Of a stretch of DNA of 64,000 nucleotides, positions 1-41,935 are shown one piece after another. The first letter of the stretch is position 1. Every line of letters begins with the position of its first letter. Location of the stretch: positions 8,625 to 72,624 of the forward strand of contig QLIY01000764.1 of the NCBI GenBank assembly GCA_003260075.1. Direction: 5' to 3'. Below the pieces are notes generated by a model. The model did not search any database and was not told the DNA's origin. It saw only the letters and a list, made by a program, of their open reading frames with translations. Both the position numbers and the translations under genes were made by a program. The DNA comes from Phallusia mammillata (Eukaryota > Chordata > Ascidiacea > Phlebobranchia > Ascidiidae).

Positions 1-132
1 ATTTTTTTTAAATGAAAAAAATGCCGATCAAGGCGGAAATTATACTTATAAAAATTATACTTTGGAATAAAAAAATAAGTGTCATGAAAGTTATCTGTAT
101 TGTTGTGGTAGGAATACTAGGTGAAAATATCT

Positions 133-177
133 AGGGGGTGCTGCAGTTCCGCAGCACCCTAGCACGAGCCGCCCCTG
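133..177. mobile_element. Terminal end of a hAT-like element (CAGGGGCGGCTC family)
   Basis: Read on the minus strand, the segment starts CAGGGGCGGCTCGTGC and continues with a GC-rich stretch ending in CTGCAGCACCCCC. The same terminus opens the 3.15-kb element at 38697, so this is one end of a relative whose body lies to the left of position 177. The sequence to its right reads as a hAT transposase remnant, so one element has apparently landed in another. The other end lies outside the window. Confidence 0.6.
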
Positions 178-1330
178 TTGTCGAGAGAAAAAGTTATATC
201 GGCAATTTTCGAACAGTATGACGCCTTAGTTCTCTACTTCGAAACTGAAAAGAGACAAAATGCTGCCCATACAGCAAACAAAATTTATGAAACTTTGGTT
301 AATTGTGGAACTAAGCATGCTACTATTTCTCTAAAATCTCCTTCAGAAGGTTGATAAAATGAACATAGAATTTTAGTCTGAATTTTTCAGACTGCACAAA
401 TTGTTTGTTTCTGTATCTTTGGAATACAAGAACATTCTTAGTTTCTTCATCAAAGATAGTGTTTTAACATCAGTAAAATTGGGTGAAATAAACCCCCGGG
501 ACAAGAGCAACTATAAAAATCTTGATGTAATTTATCTAGGCGGGAGAGCAATGTCACATTTTGAGAAAGCGCCCTTCAGAGAAGATTTTATCGAGAAAAG
601 GTTCAGAAATGATTGTTTAAATGTTCTCGTGGAACCCCCCCCCCCGGGAGAGCAATGTCACATTTTGAGAAAGCGCCCTTCAGAGAAGATTTTGTCGAGA
701 AAAGGTTCAGAAATGATTGTTTAAATGTTCTCGTGGAACTTAATTGCCTCTAAAATCAAGAAAAGATTTCCATTGAACACGGACTGCCTCGTCGCAAAAT
801 TACACGTTTTGGACCCAGTGTTGGCCAGAGACATTGATCGATCTCCTTTAACTATTGCTCCAATAGCTACCCAATTTCCTAACTTAATATCTGAATGTGA
901 ATTAAACGACCTGGATGACCAATGGAGAAGTTTTAGATTATGTGCCAACAGTCTCACAGAAAAAATGAAAATGTTCCAGAGTATTGGTACTCTTTAAGAA
1001 ACATCAAGGATGGCTTAGGTAACAGTAAATTTCGTTTACTGTCATCTTTTATGTGCGCTCTAACTGTTTTGCCGCATTCTTCGGCTTGTGTTGAGAGAAT
1101 TTTTTTCTCAAGTGAACTGCATTAAAACAAAAACAACCAATGCCCTCAAAGTGGAAACTGTAAAAAAACCGGCTACTTGCCAAGCAATGTGTCACAAAAA
1201 ATTCTCAAAACTGCACGACCTGGGAACCATCAAAACCTTTAATAAAAGAACTGGAAAATGGCTCTGTCCATAGAAGAAGTGAAACAAGAAGAGCGGAAGA
1301 ACAACGAAAAACCGGGACAGTTATCCTCTC
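178..1330 (+). pseudogene. Decayed hAT-superfamily transposase
   Basis: Successive plus-strand frames encode pieces in the order expected of a hAT transposase. The first (from 178) has an EQYDALVLYF-type segment. The next (401-724 and 725-997) carries LDVIYLGG and DPVLARDI. The C-terminal dimerisation stretch includes LPHSSACVERIF near 1072-1107, continuing in another frame as QVNCIKTKTTNAL. Stops and frame changes break it throughout, and a C11 run at 635-645 separates two near-identical ~93-bp copies (542-634 and 646-738). Not functional. The family call rests on the ACVERIFS..N..K..R-like dimerisation motif. Confidence 0.72.
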
Positions 1331-2400
1331 TGTAGACGTTGATGACGATTTAAGTTGAGCATTTTGAAATACATGCATCTGCCAACTACCAAAAAATCGT
1401 ATATTTGGTGTTCTAGACAAGTTGGCAAGATATGTGTATATTTGTAGGCCTAACAATATTCGTTTATATTCATAACGTAGCATTTTAGCGCCTAAAATGC
1501 ACTTGCGTCACCACGTATTCTGGGCATCTTTACGTGGTACAAGGTAGACGAGGCTGTGTCATGTTTATCAAAGATTCTGTTGCCAGAGGCGCTACAAACT
1601 ACGTTTTTTGTTGTAATTTTAAGTACTTATAAACCACCACTAAAAATTTTGTACTTTTTTTTCGAATAAAAAACAAATAAATAAAATTGTTTCGAGATTG
1701 AAGCAAATCAATGTTCTAATTGCAAAGAACGTGTTAAGAAACGAAAATGTGTACAATTTCACCACTTTTTATGACCTTGGGATTTTTTAAAAAATCTTGG
1801 GATTTTTTGGTAGTGGATCTTGGGATATCGCAAAATTCTCAGTGGCAGCCCTGAACGATCCGTTGCCTGGCTCGCGCGGTTCAAGACCAAAACAAACCAC
1901 TGTAAACTAGCCTTGGAAAAGCTGACTTGAGTGAAGTAGGATATGAAAAAAAGTTACGAAAATTAGCTGTTACAGATAGACAGTTGACAGTGGGTATGTT
2001 GCAATCTTTTAGTAACTTGCCTCGTGGTGTGTGCTTGTGAACTTTTGACAGGTAGCCTATATTTGAATTGAAGCCGTCAATCTAAATACTGAAACTTTTA
2101 AATACCAGCTAAATATTAGAAATATATTGTTTGAAATTGATTTGTGCTTCATCTGTGAAATATTTTGCTGGTAAGTTTGTCTTGTCAATAATGTGTAGTT
2201 TTGTAGTAATCTTGGATATGTTAATTGTTGTGCAGGATTTTGTTCGGTATTCAAATCACCATTTAATGCCAAGACCCCTGTGGCCAAACAGTCCAAATTA
2301 AAACGAAATGTCGTTCACTTCACTTGGTATCCGCGTTTTACTTAAGCCACCTTGTGTGACGCTTGCGTGAAAGGGGACACGCAAAAGAAAGCGTTACAGG
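1331..2400. other. Intergenic stretch without recognised features
   Basis: AT-rich, with no coding region that resembles a known family. Short degenerate repeat material may be present, but I could not assign it. Confidence 0.4.
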
Positions 2401-2417
2401 TGACAATATAATCGGCT

Positions 2418-2756
2418 GGTCTAACTTTAAAACCTAGCAAGTGCACTCTGTTTAAGCACGAAGTAGACTTTTTGGGCCACGTATTGTCGAAAGAGGGCAT
2501 ACGATGCGACCCTAACAAAATAAAGGCAGTTGCTAAATGGCCGACTCCCCGCAACGTAAAAGAAATCCGGCAGTTTCTAGGCCTTACTTCCTACTATCGT
2601 AAATTTATTTGCGGTTACGCACAGATCGCGGGTCCTCTTCACCGGTTGACGGAAAAGGGTAGAAGATTTCAGTGCGATAACCAATATCAGGATGCCTTCT
2701 CTCAACTAAAACAACACTTGACGACTGCACCAGACCAACGTAACACATGTTCATGA
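2418..2756 (+). pseudogene. Ty3/gypsy-type pol fragment (end of RT and start of RNase H region)
   Basis: The frame encodes FLGHVLSKEGI, then KWPTPRNVKEIRQFLGL and YYRKFI, followed by AGPLHRLTEKG. This is the classic order at the C-terminal end of a Ty3/gypsy reverse transcriptase, running into the connection region. A stop at 2409-2411 closes the frame upstream and the match ends near 2745. No LTR, protease or integrase is visible, so this is an isolated fragment of about 110 codons. Confidence 0.88.
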
Positions 2757-2759
2757 AAA

Positions 2760-3675
2760 TGCATATACTGGCGGCCGTGACGTAATTGAAACTCCTTGAA
2801 AATTTTGATTTTCAAACTGCTGTAAACAGATTTTGTGTTTCTGAAAAGAGTATTACCAGCCTGTGGTAGCCATGTGCGTCACACTTATTGTGTGCAAACA
2901 ACGCGAAAAAAAGGTACCACACGGGTCACAATATAGATTATGATGTCATAAACAGTTAAGACTGATCTTCACACTGTGCAGCTCAATCTGTGCATCCAGT
3001 TGAAAATTAATCTGGGCTTTTGGGGCGTCAATATATGATATAAACCTATGTGTTTACATCTGTATTTTTAAAACAAAAACCACCAGGTAATTGGCGGCTG
3101 TTGGTGAAATAAGGATCTGCAATGCGGCCGTCGTAGCGAAAAGGTTGTTTAAGTGTACAAAACTAGAATAAAAATCACATGGCATAATTTCTTAACTGCA
3201 ATGTGGCCCTCAAACCGCACGAGTTTGACATCCCTGATTTAGCATACAAAGCAAAATCCTACACCTCTTGCAAACAAAAAAGGAGCTGCTAGTTTTTAAA
3301 CATTTTTTGTCACTGCAAATTCATGGATCAAACAAACATCTTTTATGCGGGCCACATGGGCGCTGGCACGTAGGGGCACTTGGAATTTTAAAGTAATAAC
3401 AAATTTCGCGTGACTGCATGGGGATTTTTACATCGTGGACGCAATTTCACAGCATATTCCTTATTATATTATGCCTATGTGTACATAATTACTTAATATA
3501 GTAATTCTTCCATGTAAGTATGTGCTTATCATAATCTGCTCCCTCTGGAAAATTTTCTGCGCCCATGGCGGGCCGCTTTGAGAAGTTACAAAACTCCCCA
3601 AACACGTATTTTTAATACTCCTTGGTCTTTTGCTTAAAACTATCGAATTATACATAACTTAGTTATTAATCAATC
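2760..3675. other. Non-coding stretch
   Basis: No gene or clear repeat boundary seen. Segments such as 3190-3240 (GTGGCCCTCAAACCGCACGAG) resemble the ends of hAT-like MITEs found elsewhere in the window. Confidence 0.35.
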
Positions 3676-3679
3676 TTAG

Positions 3680-3822
3680 TTCACCAGGCCTACTGAAGGC
3701 GTAATACCGAATCACCCGGTAACCAAGCATTCGCACATGACAAGGCGAAGGCAATCCAGCCTGCGGTGGGATTCGAACCGACGATAAGAGCTATTTCGGG
3801 GCTCGCTCTCTACCAACTAAGC
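3680..3822 (-). repeat. tRNA-derived SINE copy
   Basis: Read on the minus strand it opens with a tRNA-like head (GCTTAGTTGGTAGAG for the A box, GGTTCGAATCCCACC for the B box). A body follows containing CGCCTTGTCATGTG, GAATGCTTGG and GGCCTGG. The same head and body occur at 29049-29215, and a head-deleted form at 27706-27840. The tRNA arms do not pair well enough for a working tRNA. Confidence 0.6.
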
Positions 3823-4450
3823 CAGGGGTGGGGAACCTATACTTAATACCCCGGGCCGCATGAATTGCACAACATCTTCGGGCGGGCCAAATATTTATTT
3901 ATTTTCAAATTCCGTGTAAAAATACCAAAAGCACACAAGTGGTTTTATATTTCGCTCCAAATTTGTTTTTTTCTTTGCTGCTACATGTTTTCCCCCCCCC
4001 CAACAAGGCATACAGGTTTATCACTTATTTCGACTAAAAAATAAGAGTTTGAACACCCTAGCTCTATTACTGATCTGTTTTTTAAAGAATATGTTTTAAA
4101 TAACAATATAAGGATCGCACGCTAATCGCTCTAAAATAAAAAATAAAACTAACAACACATGGCAAATGATTTGTTGCTGCAAGGAGAGGCAACCCAGTAA
4201 CTGTTACGTCACAATTATAGCAAGCGGTTGAATGCGTGACATTTTTTTGTAAGTTTGGCGTCATAATGGGGAGATATTAAATATATATTATCAATAATGT
4301 CGAAGTTATTTCTAGGAAATATTTGTACGTAAACATTTTATTGTTTTTTTATGCTTTGTTGTATACTTTAGCGAAAATCTGACGGGGGCCACATGAAAAG
4401 AGCAAGCGGGCCGCAACTTCGCGCTGTATCGCTGTCGCTGTCACCACGGG
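3823..4450. mobile_element. hAT-like MITE, left end clear
   Basis: Begins CAGGGGTGGGGAACCT, the same terminus as the element inside the transposase at 31087. It is followed by a GGGCCGCATG-type subterminal block. A matching subterminal block (GGGGGCCACATG, GCGGGCCGC) lies near 4385-4425, but the exact right terminus and target duplication are not clear. A C10 run occurs at 3992-4001. Confidence 0.45.
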
Positions 4451-5197
4451 TGTGTTTCAAATTTAACCTCACGACCGCGTAAACTACTTGCAGTAATTTA
4501 GTCTTGTGCAAGGTCTTAACATAGCTTAGCCTAGCCTACATTCTAGAACAGTTCATCTGCTGCCGTCTGTTTATATTGTTGCAGGGGAATCATCGTCTTT
4601 GTTATGCGTTGACTTAAACTGAGCCGACCGCAACCCGTTCTAATGAAATTATTTTAGTAATTACTTGCAACTCAATGCATATAATTCTCTTACGTTGTTT
4701 CTGATTAAATCAATGACTCCAGGAGCCATTTTTCTACAACCTTACAATGCGACTAAAATCACGCATATTTTACTGGTACAGTAGTTGTTGACTCAATATA
4801 CGCGTGTTTGGTACAGAACCAAGCAAACTAAACTCGTTTTGTGCGACGGTTACGTTAATTGCATTTGGCCCATCGGTGATAAAAGGATGTAGCCTACACG
4901 TCTGGTTTAAAGGGGTGCATAAACGGCAATAAACAGCTGTGAAATGACAAACCTATTAACGTTTTAAATTTTATTTTTTGTTGGGTTCAAGCCTTGGAGA
5001 AAAGACAATAAATCTGTAAAGAATTTTAAATTATTTACCTTGGGACCCCTACTAATTAACCAAGGAGATGTACACTTGTGATTCAAAAACGGCACATTTT
5101 TCAAGTGACACTGACACATTCAGCAACACACATCAAAATATTTTTAATTTACTTCATCATTATTATTGCACAACACTATATATTTAATAAGGGGCTA
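4451..5197. other. Intergenic / EXOC7 3' flank
   Basis: AT-rich sequence downstream of the EXOC7 stop codon on the minus strand. It presumably holds the 3' UTR and polyadenylation site. AATAAA-like strings are frequent, so none is assigned. Confidence 0.35.
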
Positions 5198-35157
<29,960 letters not shown>

Positions 35158-35175
35158 AATGATAATGACGGCTCT
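35158..35175 (-). promoter_or_regulatory. Candidate spliced-leader or 5'-UTR splice acceptor before EXOC7
   Basis: On the minus strand TTCTAACTGTAG ends at 35174, 16 bases upstream of the ATG. It combines a CTAAC branch-like motif with an AG. It could be a trans-splice acceptor or the 3' end of a 5'-UTR intron. Confidence 0.4.
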
Positions 35176-35877
35176 ACAGTTAGAATATATTGCGAAACTT
35201 CCAAATCTTCTTAAACCTTTACTCTATGGCTATAGTATAAATAAAATTAAATAACATAAAAACAAACGTTCATTAATTAACAAGCTTAAACTGCTTCATA
35301 CTGCAAAATATTCTGGAGCTTCGTCAAAATGCAAATAAATAACTTATTTACTTTTATAGCAGAGCAAACTTTGCTCCAAAGCCACAAAAACGCAAACATT
35401 AACACTACTGTATGTTGCTAATTATATAATGGGTACTGTGAATTTCATTACCAGCCAAACACGGACAGTCGGACACCGTACATACAATCTCACCCAGTTA
35501 ATTACTAGTGGGCCACAAGTAAGTTAGTGTTAGTGGGGGTATAATTTTCTGTCGCATTTTTTTCTAATTAAAACCATGGTTAGGTTACGAAGAAGAATTT
35601 GGTGACAGGTTTAATAAAACTTTGATTAGGAACTTATACGCAGTCCAAATCCAGACATAAACATTTTTATTTTTCTGACAAATTGAAATTTTCTTATACA
35701 AGGGAATTCCCGTAAATACTTCCGAGAGCGAAATTAGGGAAAATCTGCTCACACCAAACCTCACGCCCAAGTTGTCATTCTGGCAGAATATTTCACCTAA
35801 ATACAAAAATCTTACCACAATTGTTCAGGTACCATATCAAAGTAATCATTAATGTAAAAGATCCAATGATCTAGATC

Positions 35878-35962
35878 AGTGGTTCCCAAACTGTGGGCCA
35901 TGGCCCAGTACTAAGCCACCAAGACATTTTCAATGGGCCACAGAGCCATTTGAACAGATTCT

Positions 35963-36042
<80 letters not shown>

Positions 36043-36203
36043 GAGAATTTTAATGTCATCCAGCTTAAAGAAATACTCAAAAGCAAATTCACAAAGAACG
36101 TTGGTGGGACCAGTCGAGGGGGCCCTAAATCTAACCACCCGTGTTAGGAAAGAGGGTGGGTTCGACAGGAAAAGAAACCACCGAAAGAAACCCTGCCGGA
36201 TAG

Positions 36204-36247
<44 letters not shown>

Positions 36248-36365
36248 AGAATTCCGAACCTTTTAGCCAAATTTCAGGAGCCATTTCGCCTGTTTTTGAG
36301 TTATTTTTTTGTTTGTGCCCAAATTTACAGCACATGGTGGGCCACGAATCGCTATTAAATAGACA
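35878..36365. mobile_element. hAT-like MITE left end, scrambled by poly(G)
   Basis: Starts CAGTGGTTCCCAAACTGTGG, followed by GGCCATGGCCCAG. G79 (35963-36041) and G41 (36206-36246) break it. 36042-36205 is repeated at 36366-36529. The right terminus is not recognisable. Confidence 0.55.
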
Positions 36366-36869
36366 AGAGAATTTTAATGTCATCCAGCTTAAAGAAATAC
36401 TCAAAAGCAAATTCACAAAGAACGTTGGTGGGACCAGTCGAGGGGGCCCTAAATCTAACCACCCGTGTTAGGAAAGAGGGTGGGTTCGACAGGAAAAGAA
36501 ACCACCGAAAGAAACCCTGCCGGATAGTTTCAAGCGCCGGAAGGAAGAGCACACACACACACACATAGGGAATAAAACTCTTACATTAATAGTATACTTT
36601 AAACTAACTGCAGTTTTTGCTTTAACAGAGTTGGTAATTAAATCATTTACAGTAAATAAGGATTAAAAATAATCTAAACCATTTGAAATCGTAATAAAAG
36701 CATCATTTATGGGACCCAGCAAGAACAAAAAGAAATAAACAAAACAGACAAAAAAGAACAGAAAATAATCACAAAAAAGCAAAAAAAATACGTTTAAATA
36801 AACATATCTGTTGCCTCACAATTGACTCAACAATCTGTATTTTAAGGGAATATACAATCTGGCAAAGGG

Positions 36870-38205
36870 CTTGAAGCACTTGGTGCATCCTTATATCGCT
36901 TGGTGCACCTGTATTTCCCTTGGTGCACCCTTATATCGCTTCGTGCACCTGTATTTCGCTTGGTGCGCCTGTATTTCCCTTGGTGCACCTTTATATCGCT
37001 TGGTGCACCTTTATGCCACTTGGTGCACCTTTATATCGCTTGGTTTACCTTTATGCCACTTGGCGCTCTGTTATATCGCTAGGTAAAGGTGCATCTAGCA
37101 TTATACAGGTGCACCCAGTGGCGTAGCTAGGCAGGGGCCAAAGGGGCCATGGCCCCTCCCAAGTTTTTTATTGAGAAACTTTAATTTAGTGTAGTTTCGT
37201 CCTTCATCACTGTGATTTCGTCTCTCAACTACCAAAGGAATACATAATTTACCAAAAATGACTGTTGTCACCAAGTTGTAAGCCGAAATCCATGTTTTTT
37301 TTATATATTTATGCAGACATTGTAATCAGTAAATAAAGCGTTTGGCTGTCCCGTCAAACCACAGTTTGGCAAGACACGTGTTTGGTAAAAGCACGCCTTG
37401 CGCCAAGCGTTAGCAAAAAGTGGTATCAAACAACAAATTATTTGGCCCCTCCCAAAATTTTTGGCTGCCTACGCCACTGGGTGCACCAAGCAAAATAAAT
37501 GTGCACCAAGCGATATAAGGATGAGCCAAGCGATATAAAGGTGCACCAAGCGATATAAATGTGCACCTAGGGATATAAATTTGCACCTAGCGATATAAAT
37601 GTGCACCCAGCGATATTAAGGTGCAGCAAGCGATATAAAGGTGCACCAAGTGATATAAATGTGCACCTAGCGATATAAATTTGCACCTAGCGATATAAAT
37701 GTGCACCAAGCGATATAAATGTGCACCAAGCGATATTAAGGTGCAGCAAGCGATATAAAGGTGCACCAAGTAATATAAATGTGCACCTAGCGATATAATT
37801 TTGCACCTAGCGATATAAAGGTGCACCAAGCGATATAAAGGTGCACCAAGTGATATGGGGGGGGGGGCGCCAAGCGTTAGCAAAAAGTGGTATCAAACAA
37901 CAAATTATTTGGCCCCTCCCAAAATTTTTGGCTGCCTACGCCACTGGGTGCACCAAGCAAAATAAATGTGCACCAAGCGATATAAGGATGAGCCAAGCGA
38001 TATAAAGGTGCACCAAGCGATATAAATGTGCACCTAGGGATATAAATTTGCACCTAGCGATATAAATGTGCACCCAGCGATATTAAGGTGCAGCAAGCGA
38101 TATAAAGGTGCACCAAGTGATATAAATGTGCACCTAGCGATATAAATTTGCACCTAGCGATATAAATGTGCACCAAGCGATATTAAGGTGCAGCAAGCGA
38201 TCCTG
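36870..38205. mobile_element. Foldback element of ~20-bp tandem repeats in opposed arms
   Basis: The left arm (36870-37115) repeats CTTGGTGCACCTTTATATCG. The right arm (37480-38205) repeats its complement GTGCACCAAGCGATATAAAG in more than 30 degenerate units. A hAT-like MITE (37116-37479) sits between the arms. G11 at 37857-37867 is followed by a second copy of 37401 onwards, so the true arm length is uncertain. The right end CGATCCTGTATATTTTAGAT is shared with the element at 51804-52474. In-frame translations of the repeat are low-complexity and not genes. Confidence 0.8.
37116..37479. mobile_element. hAT-like MITE with perfect 8-bp duplication
   Basis: Termini CAGTGGCGTAGCTAGGCAG and GCTGCCTACGCCACTG, flanked by GGTGCACC on each side, which is part of the host tandem repeat. 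Subterminal GGCCATGGCCCCTCCC and GGCCCCTCCCAAAA. A copy of its right half reappears at 37868-37947 after a poly(G) run. Confidence 0.9.
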
Positions 38206-39348
38206 TATATTTTAGATTCACCAGAAGTTAGCTGTTGTGATGCTTTTTAATCTTGGGAGTCTGGTAACCTTACCCATAGTAATCAGGAAATTTTTGAAAC
38301 TACAAGTGGGTCACTATAATTCACGTGGCGCGTGACCCGCGGGTCAGTGGTTCGCCATCGCTGATCTATGAGATCACTACTACTTTCTGGGATTTTTTTT
38401 ATTTTCTTAACTTTACTTGCTTTTTCTTTTTAAAAAAAAATATCCATTTTGTAGTTACGCAAAGACCAAATAAAGCTAACAAAGAGAGTTCCAGCGTCAA
38501 GATTTTACAACTAGTACAAGTACTGTTGTGACGCGACAATTGCAGTTTGTTTGTGTAATAAAGCTTTGTTTAACGTAAAATCTTATGCGGCTTTCATAGT
38601 GAGTAATATTATATTTTGGCGAAAAAGGTTAAATTTGAAAGTACGTTCACACAAACTGTGTAACTTTTTTAACTTCCATATTGGTATGGTAATAGTCAGG
38701 GGCGGCTCTTGAGTGGAGGCTGCGGAGCTGCAGCACCCCCTATATTTTACTTGACATTCCTATTCCAAATTGTTATTCAAAATAATCCATACATACAGTT
38801 TTTATGTTTGATCAGTGTATATTAAGAATAATTTTTATAGCATTAATAGGCATTTTAATAAAATAAAAATAAAAATATGTTATCTATGGTGGAGCTGCAG
38901 CTCCAGTTTCATGACGTTTTGCAGTTGTGCGCATGCGCACTTGGAAAATCTACATGCCGGGCGAAATAGGCGACAGGGGGCTGTGGCTCGCGCAGCACCT
39001 CCCGTGACGTACCGCTAGTTGTGTTGTCTGCTTCGCGTCAGTGAGCTCCAAAGCCAAACCCGTGTACAGTATTTTAAGTTCGACAGTGAGTACAGTTAAA
39101 TAATTATTTTGCAATTTATTGTTTGACTGTTAGTCGTGACTTTTTAAGATGACTGTAGGCTAAGTGCGCTTCAGTTTTTGCAGTTATCCTTGAATTAAAT
39201 AAGTGTATCTAACACCTTGAAAAGGAAAAAAAGGTCAGCTAACACCTTGAAAAGTCACGATTAACCTTTATAATAAATAACTGAATTAAAAAGTTTCAAG
39301 AAAATATGGGACAAAACATCCGCTACTCCAAAAATGTCATGAAGGAAT

Positions 39349-39680
39349 CAGACATGGGGCAATTCGTATTCGTCATTCGTATTCGAATACAGGTTTTACC
39401 ACCATCGTGCTGTATTCGAATGGTTTCGGCTTACGTTTGATAGTGCACGAATACAATTCGAATAGTTGCGGGTCTTTGCCAAGCTAAGAATTCGCAAATT
39501 CGAATACACAATATTTTTTTACGAATACAATTCGAATTGTTGTCAGCCTTTGGCAACGTAACAAATCGTAAAATCGAATACATGACTATATTTATACGAA
39601 TATAATTCGAATTGTTGTAGGTCTTTGTCAAACTAAGAATTCGCAAATTCGAATACACGGTAATTTTTTACGAATACAAT

Positions 39681-39760
<80 letters not shown>

Positions 39761-40593
39761 TTTACGAATACAATTCGAATTGCCCTCCAGACTAGGAGTA
39801 GTCGAGAATATGTTGCCACATATTTTTGCCAAATAGATTCGAATACAATTCGATTTGGCAGTGAATGTGACCTGATTTGACAAGTTTTTGTTTATGTTAC
39901 GAAACAATGACATATAGAACTTTGATTGTAACGTTGCATAAATGCAATTGTGTTACAAAGCGTGCAACATTACGTAGTTCTTAGCACATGACAGGTGAAG
40001 CGTGTTTTGGAAGCAAACATCCCATGTAAATTTGTGAAATTTATGTAACGGATATTTAAATCAGTCAAGCTAATGTGGCAAAACAAAGCTCGTTGGTTTA
40101 CATTTTTACCGATAAATTTGCAATGCATAAACCCAAATGTTACTTTTGTTCGAATATCTTCTAATCGCAACTACAAATACCCGAATCGGCGCAGTCGAAT
40201 TGTTTGCTTCTTACAACAACTAAACCATTCGTGAATACAAATAACTGAAAATATTAATTCGAATACAATTCGAATTGATACATTTTAAAAAGTACGTAAA
40301 TATTCATGAATACGACTACACGCTTGGGGTTTGTTTGAATAGTATTCGAATTGCACGTTATTGTTTTTTGGTCAACTGTTCATGAATACAAATACTTGAC
40401 ACGTTTGATTCGAATACAATTCGAATTGCTGTCACTTAAACATTACGAAACTATTCATGAATACAAATACTTAACTTGTTTTATTCGAATTGCTGTCACT
40501 CAAAAATAATAAAGTATTCATGAATTCGAATCCGGTCATGCAGCTATTCGTAAAGTATTCGAATACGGACACGTGTATTCGACCCCATGTCTG
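39349..40593. mobile_element. ATTCGAATAC-rich palindromic element
   Basis: Termini CAGACATGGGGCAATTCG and, inverted, CAGACATGGGGTCGAATAC. Flanks GAAGGAAT and GCAGGAAT match at 7 of 8. Much of its length is made of variants of GAATACAATTCGAATTG, a self-complementary motif. A G78 run sits at 39681-39758. A related right end without the left is at 50830-51140. Confidence 0.8.
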
Positions 40594-40790
40594 GCAGGAA
40601 TAAGCAACAACAAGAAATACTCAGTTTTAGTTCTTATAATTCTACCAAAGAAAAAATAGCTTTGTGACTGTGAAGTTAAATGCCTCACCGAAATTCAGGC
40701 AATATCGAACGCAGAACAAAGCAACAGGAATTTTGAAATACCTGAGTCAAGACAATTTAACATGCGGCTTACAATCGAGTAAATACGGTA

Positions 40791-41711
40791 GGGGAAAGTC
40801 GTGTAATTTGGACCACTTTAGTTTGAACCTTCATAAAATAAAAAGTAGTCCTTCAAATTAAAGGTAGTTTATGCGATTCGTTAAGTTATGACGCTAAGTA
40901 TTTATTTGCAAAAAGGCAATGTTTGGATATTAACGTAAAAAGAGTAAAAGGCATTTAAATTTTTTTCGCGAAGTGGTCCTTTTTACACGCATAGTGTGTA
41001 ATTTTGGCCAAAGTCGTGTGTAAAATGGACCACTTAAAATCCGTGCTATTTCTTTTCCATAAGTTCCTCAAAACGAACGTTAACAGCCTCAGTTACCAAC
41101 CTAATCAAGATTTTATTACATTACCACAATGTTTCACAAAATATTTGAATTTTATTGAATGAAATCAAAAATGGGATAAAAAATTAAAATAAAAGAATTC
41201 TTGAAGATAAAAAGGCCATAAATGGACTTACTAAGATAGCTGAAATGAAAACAACTCGCAGAACACTGCAAAACAGCAGCATGGCAAATTAATTAATTAA
41301 AAACTGTCAGAAACATTCCCGAATGGTGTATAAAATATGCAAGCTTTATTTTCAGCTGCCCGGTCCAAATTACACACTTTCACACGCAATTTTTTTACAC
41401 AATTCATTTTACTTTTGGAAAGTGTTAGCGGATTGTTCTTTGTATGCTAAATGCATTATTAATTGTACCACACAAAAATCATACCCACTGAGATTTACAC
41501 TAAACAGTAGTAAAGAAACGCAAAAAGTTTGATCCCTAAAAAAATTATCAAATTTGCAAATTTTGTTTTTCTCTCTATAACAAACGGAAAGTATAGCATC
41601 AAGCTAGGAGCTTGGCGGCCGTAAGCCTTATATCAAGTCTTCTTCTAAGCTGTATAAAAGATATTCTGCCACCTTGCGTATATTTCGAGTCCAAATTACA
41701 CGACTTTCCCC
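40791..41711. mobile_element. TA-flanked element with ~24-bp inverted termini
   Basis: Left GGGGAAAGTCGTGTAATTTG and right CAAATTACACGACTTTCCCC are near-perfect inverted copies, each bordered by TA. Length 921 bp, non-coding. GGACCACTT motifs recur inside. Probably a Tc1/mariner-type or similar MITE. Confidence 0.78.
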
Positions 41712-41856
41712 TACTTGTTTTTCTACACAAAACAATGGCCAGAAAACTAGAAATGTAGCTTTTCTATATATCGCCAACTTATATATGTTCAATAAAGGCT
41801 AAAATTTGGAGCTGCACCCCCACAAATTTTAGGCACCAGCCGCCACTGGTAATAGT

Positions 41857-41935
41857 TTGAAAAGCTTCACGGCCCACCAGAAAGTACGTCGCGGACCACG
41901 AGTGGACCGTGGCCCAACGGTTGTGAAGCGCTGGA
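41857..41935. mobile_element. Right end of another hAT-like MITE
   Basis: Ends CCAACGGTTGTGAAGCGCTGG, preceded by CGCGGACCACGAGTGGACC. Inverted it reads CCAGCGCTTCACAACCG, the CAG-start class of this window. Confidence 0.4.

Larger units (their letters stand above)
38697..41848. mobile_element. 3.15-kb hAT-like element with perfect 8-bp duplication, containing two other elements
   Basis: Termini CAGGGGCGGCTCTTG and CACCAGCCGCCACTG, flanked by GTAATAGT at 38689-38696 and 41849-41856. Inner GGAGCTGCAGCACCCCC and GGAGCTGCACCCCC blocks are mirrored. It holds an ATTCGAAT-rich element (39349-40593) and a TA-flanked element (40791-41711). No transposase frame is left. The same left terminus family is seen at 133-177. 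Confidence 0.88.

Noticed and set aside
36871-38205. Repeat-rich protein genes (frames with repeated LYRLVHLYIA-like units at 36871-37126, 37587-37883 and 52183-52429)
   Set aside because: Direct translations of the 20-bp tandem repeat in all frames and both strands; no gene context.
36870-38205. CRISPR-like array
   Set aside because: The units are contiguous without unique spacers, occur in two orientations and sit in animal DNA.
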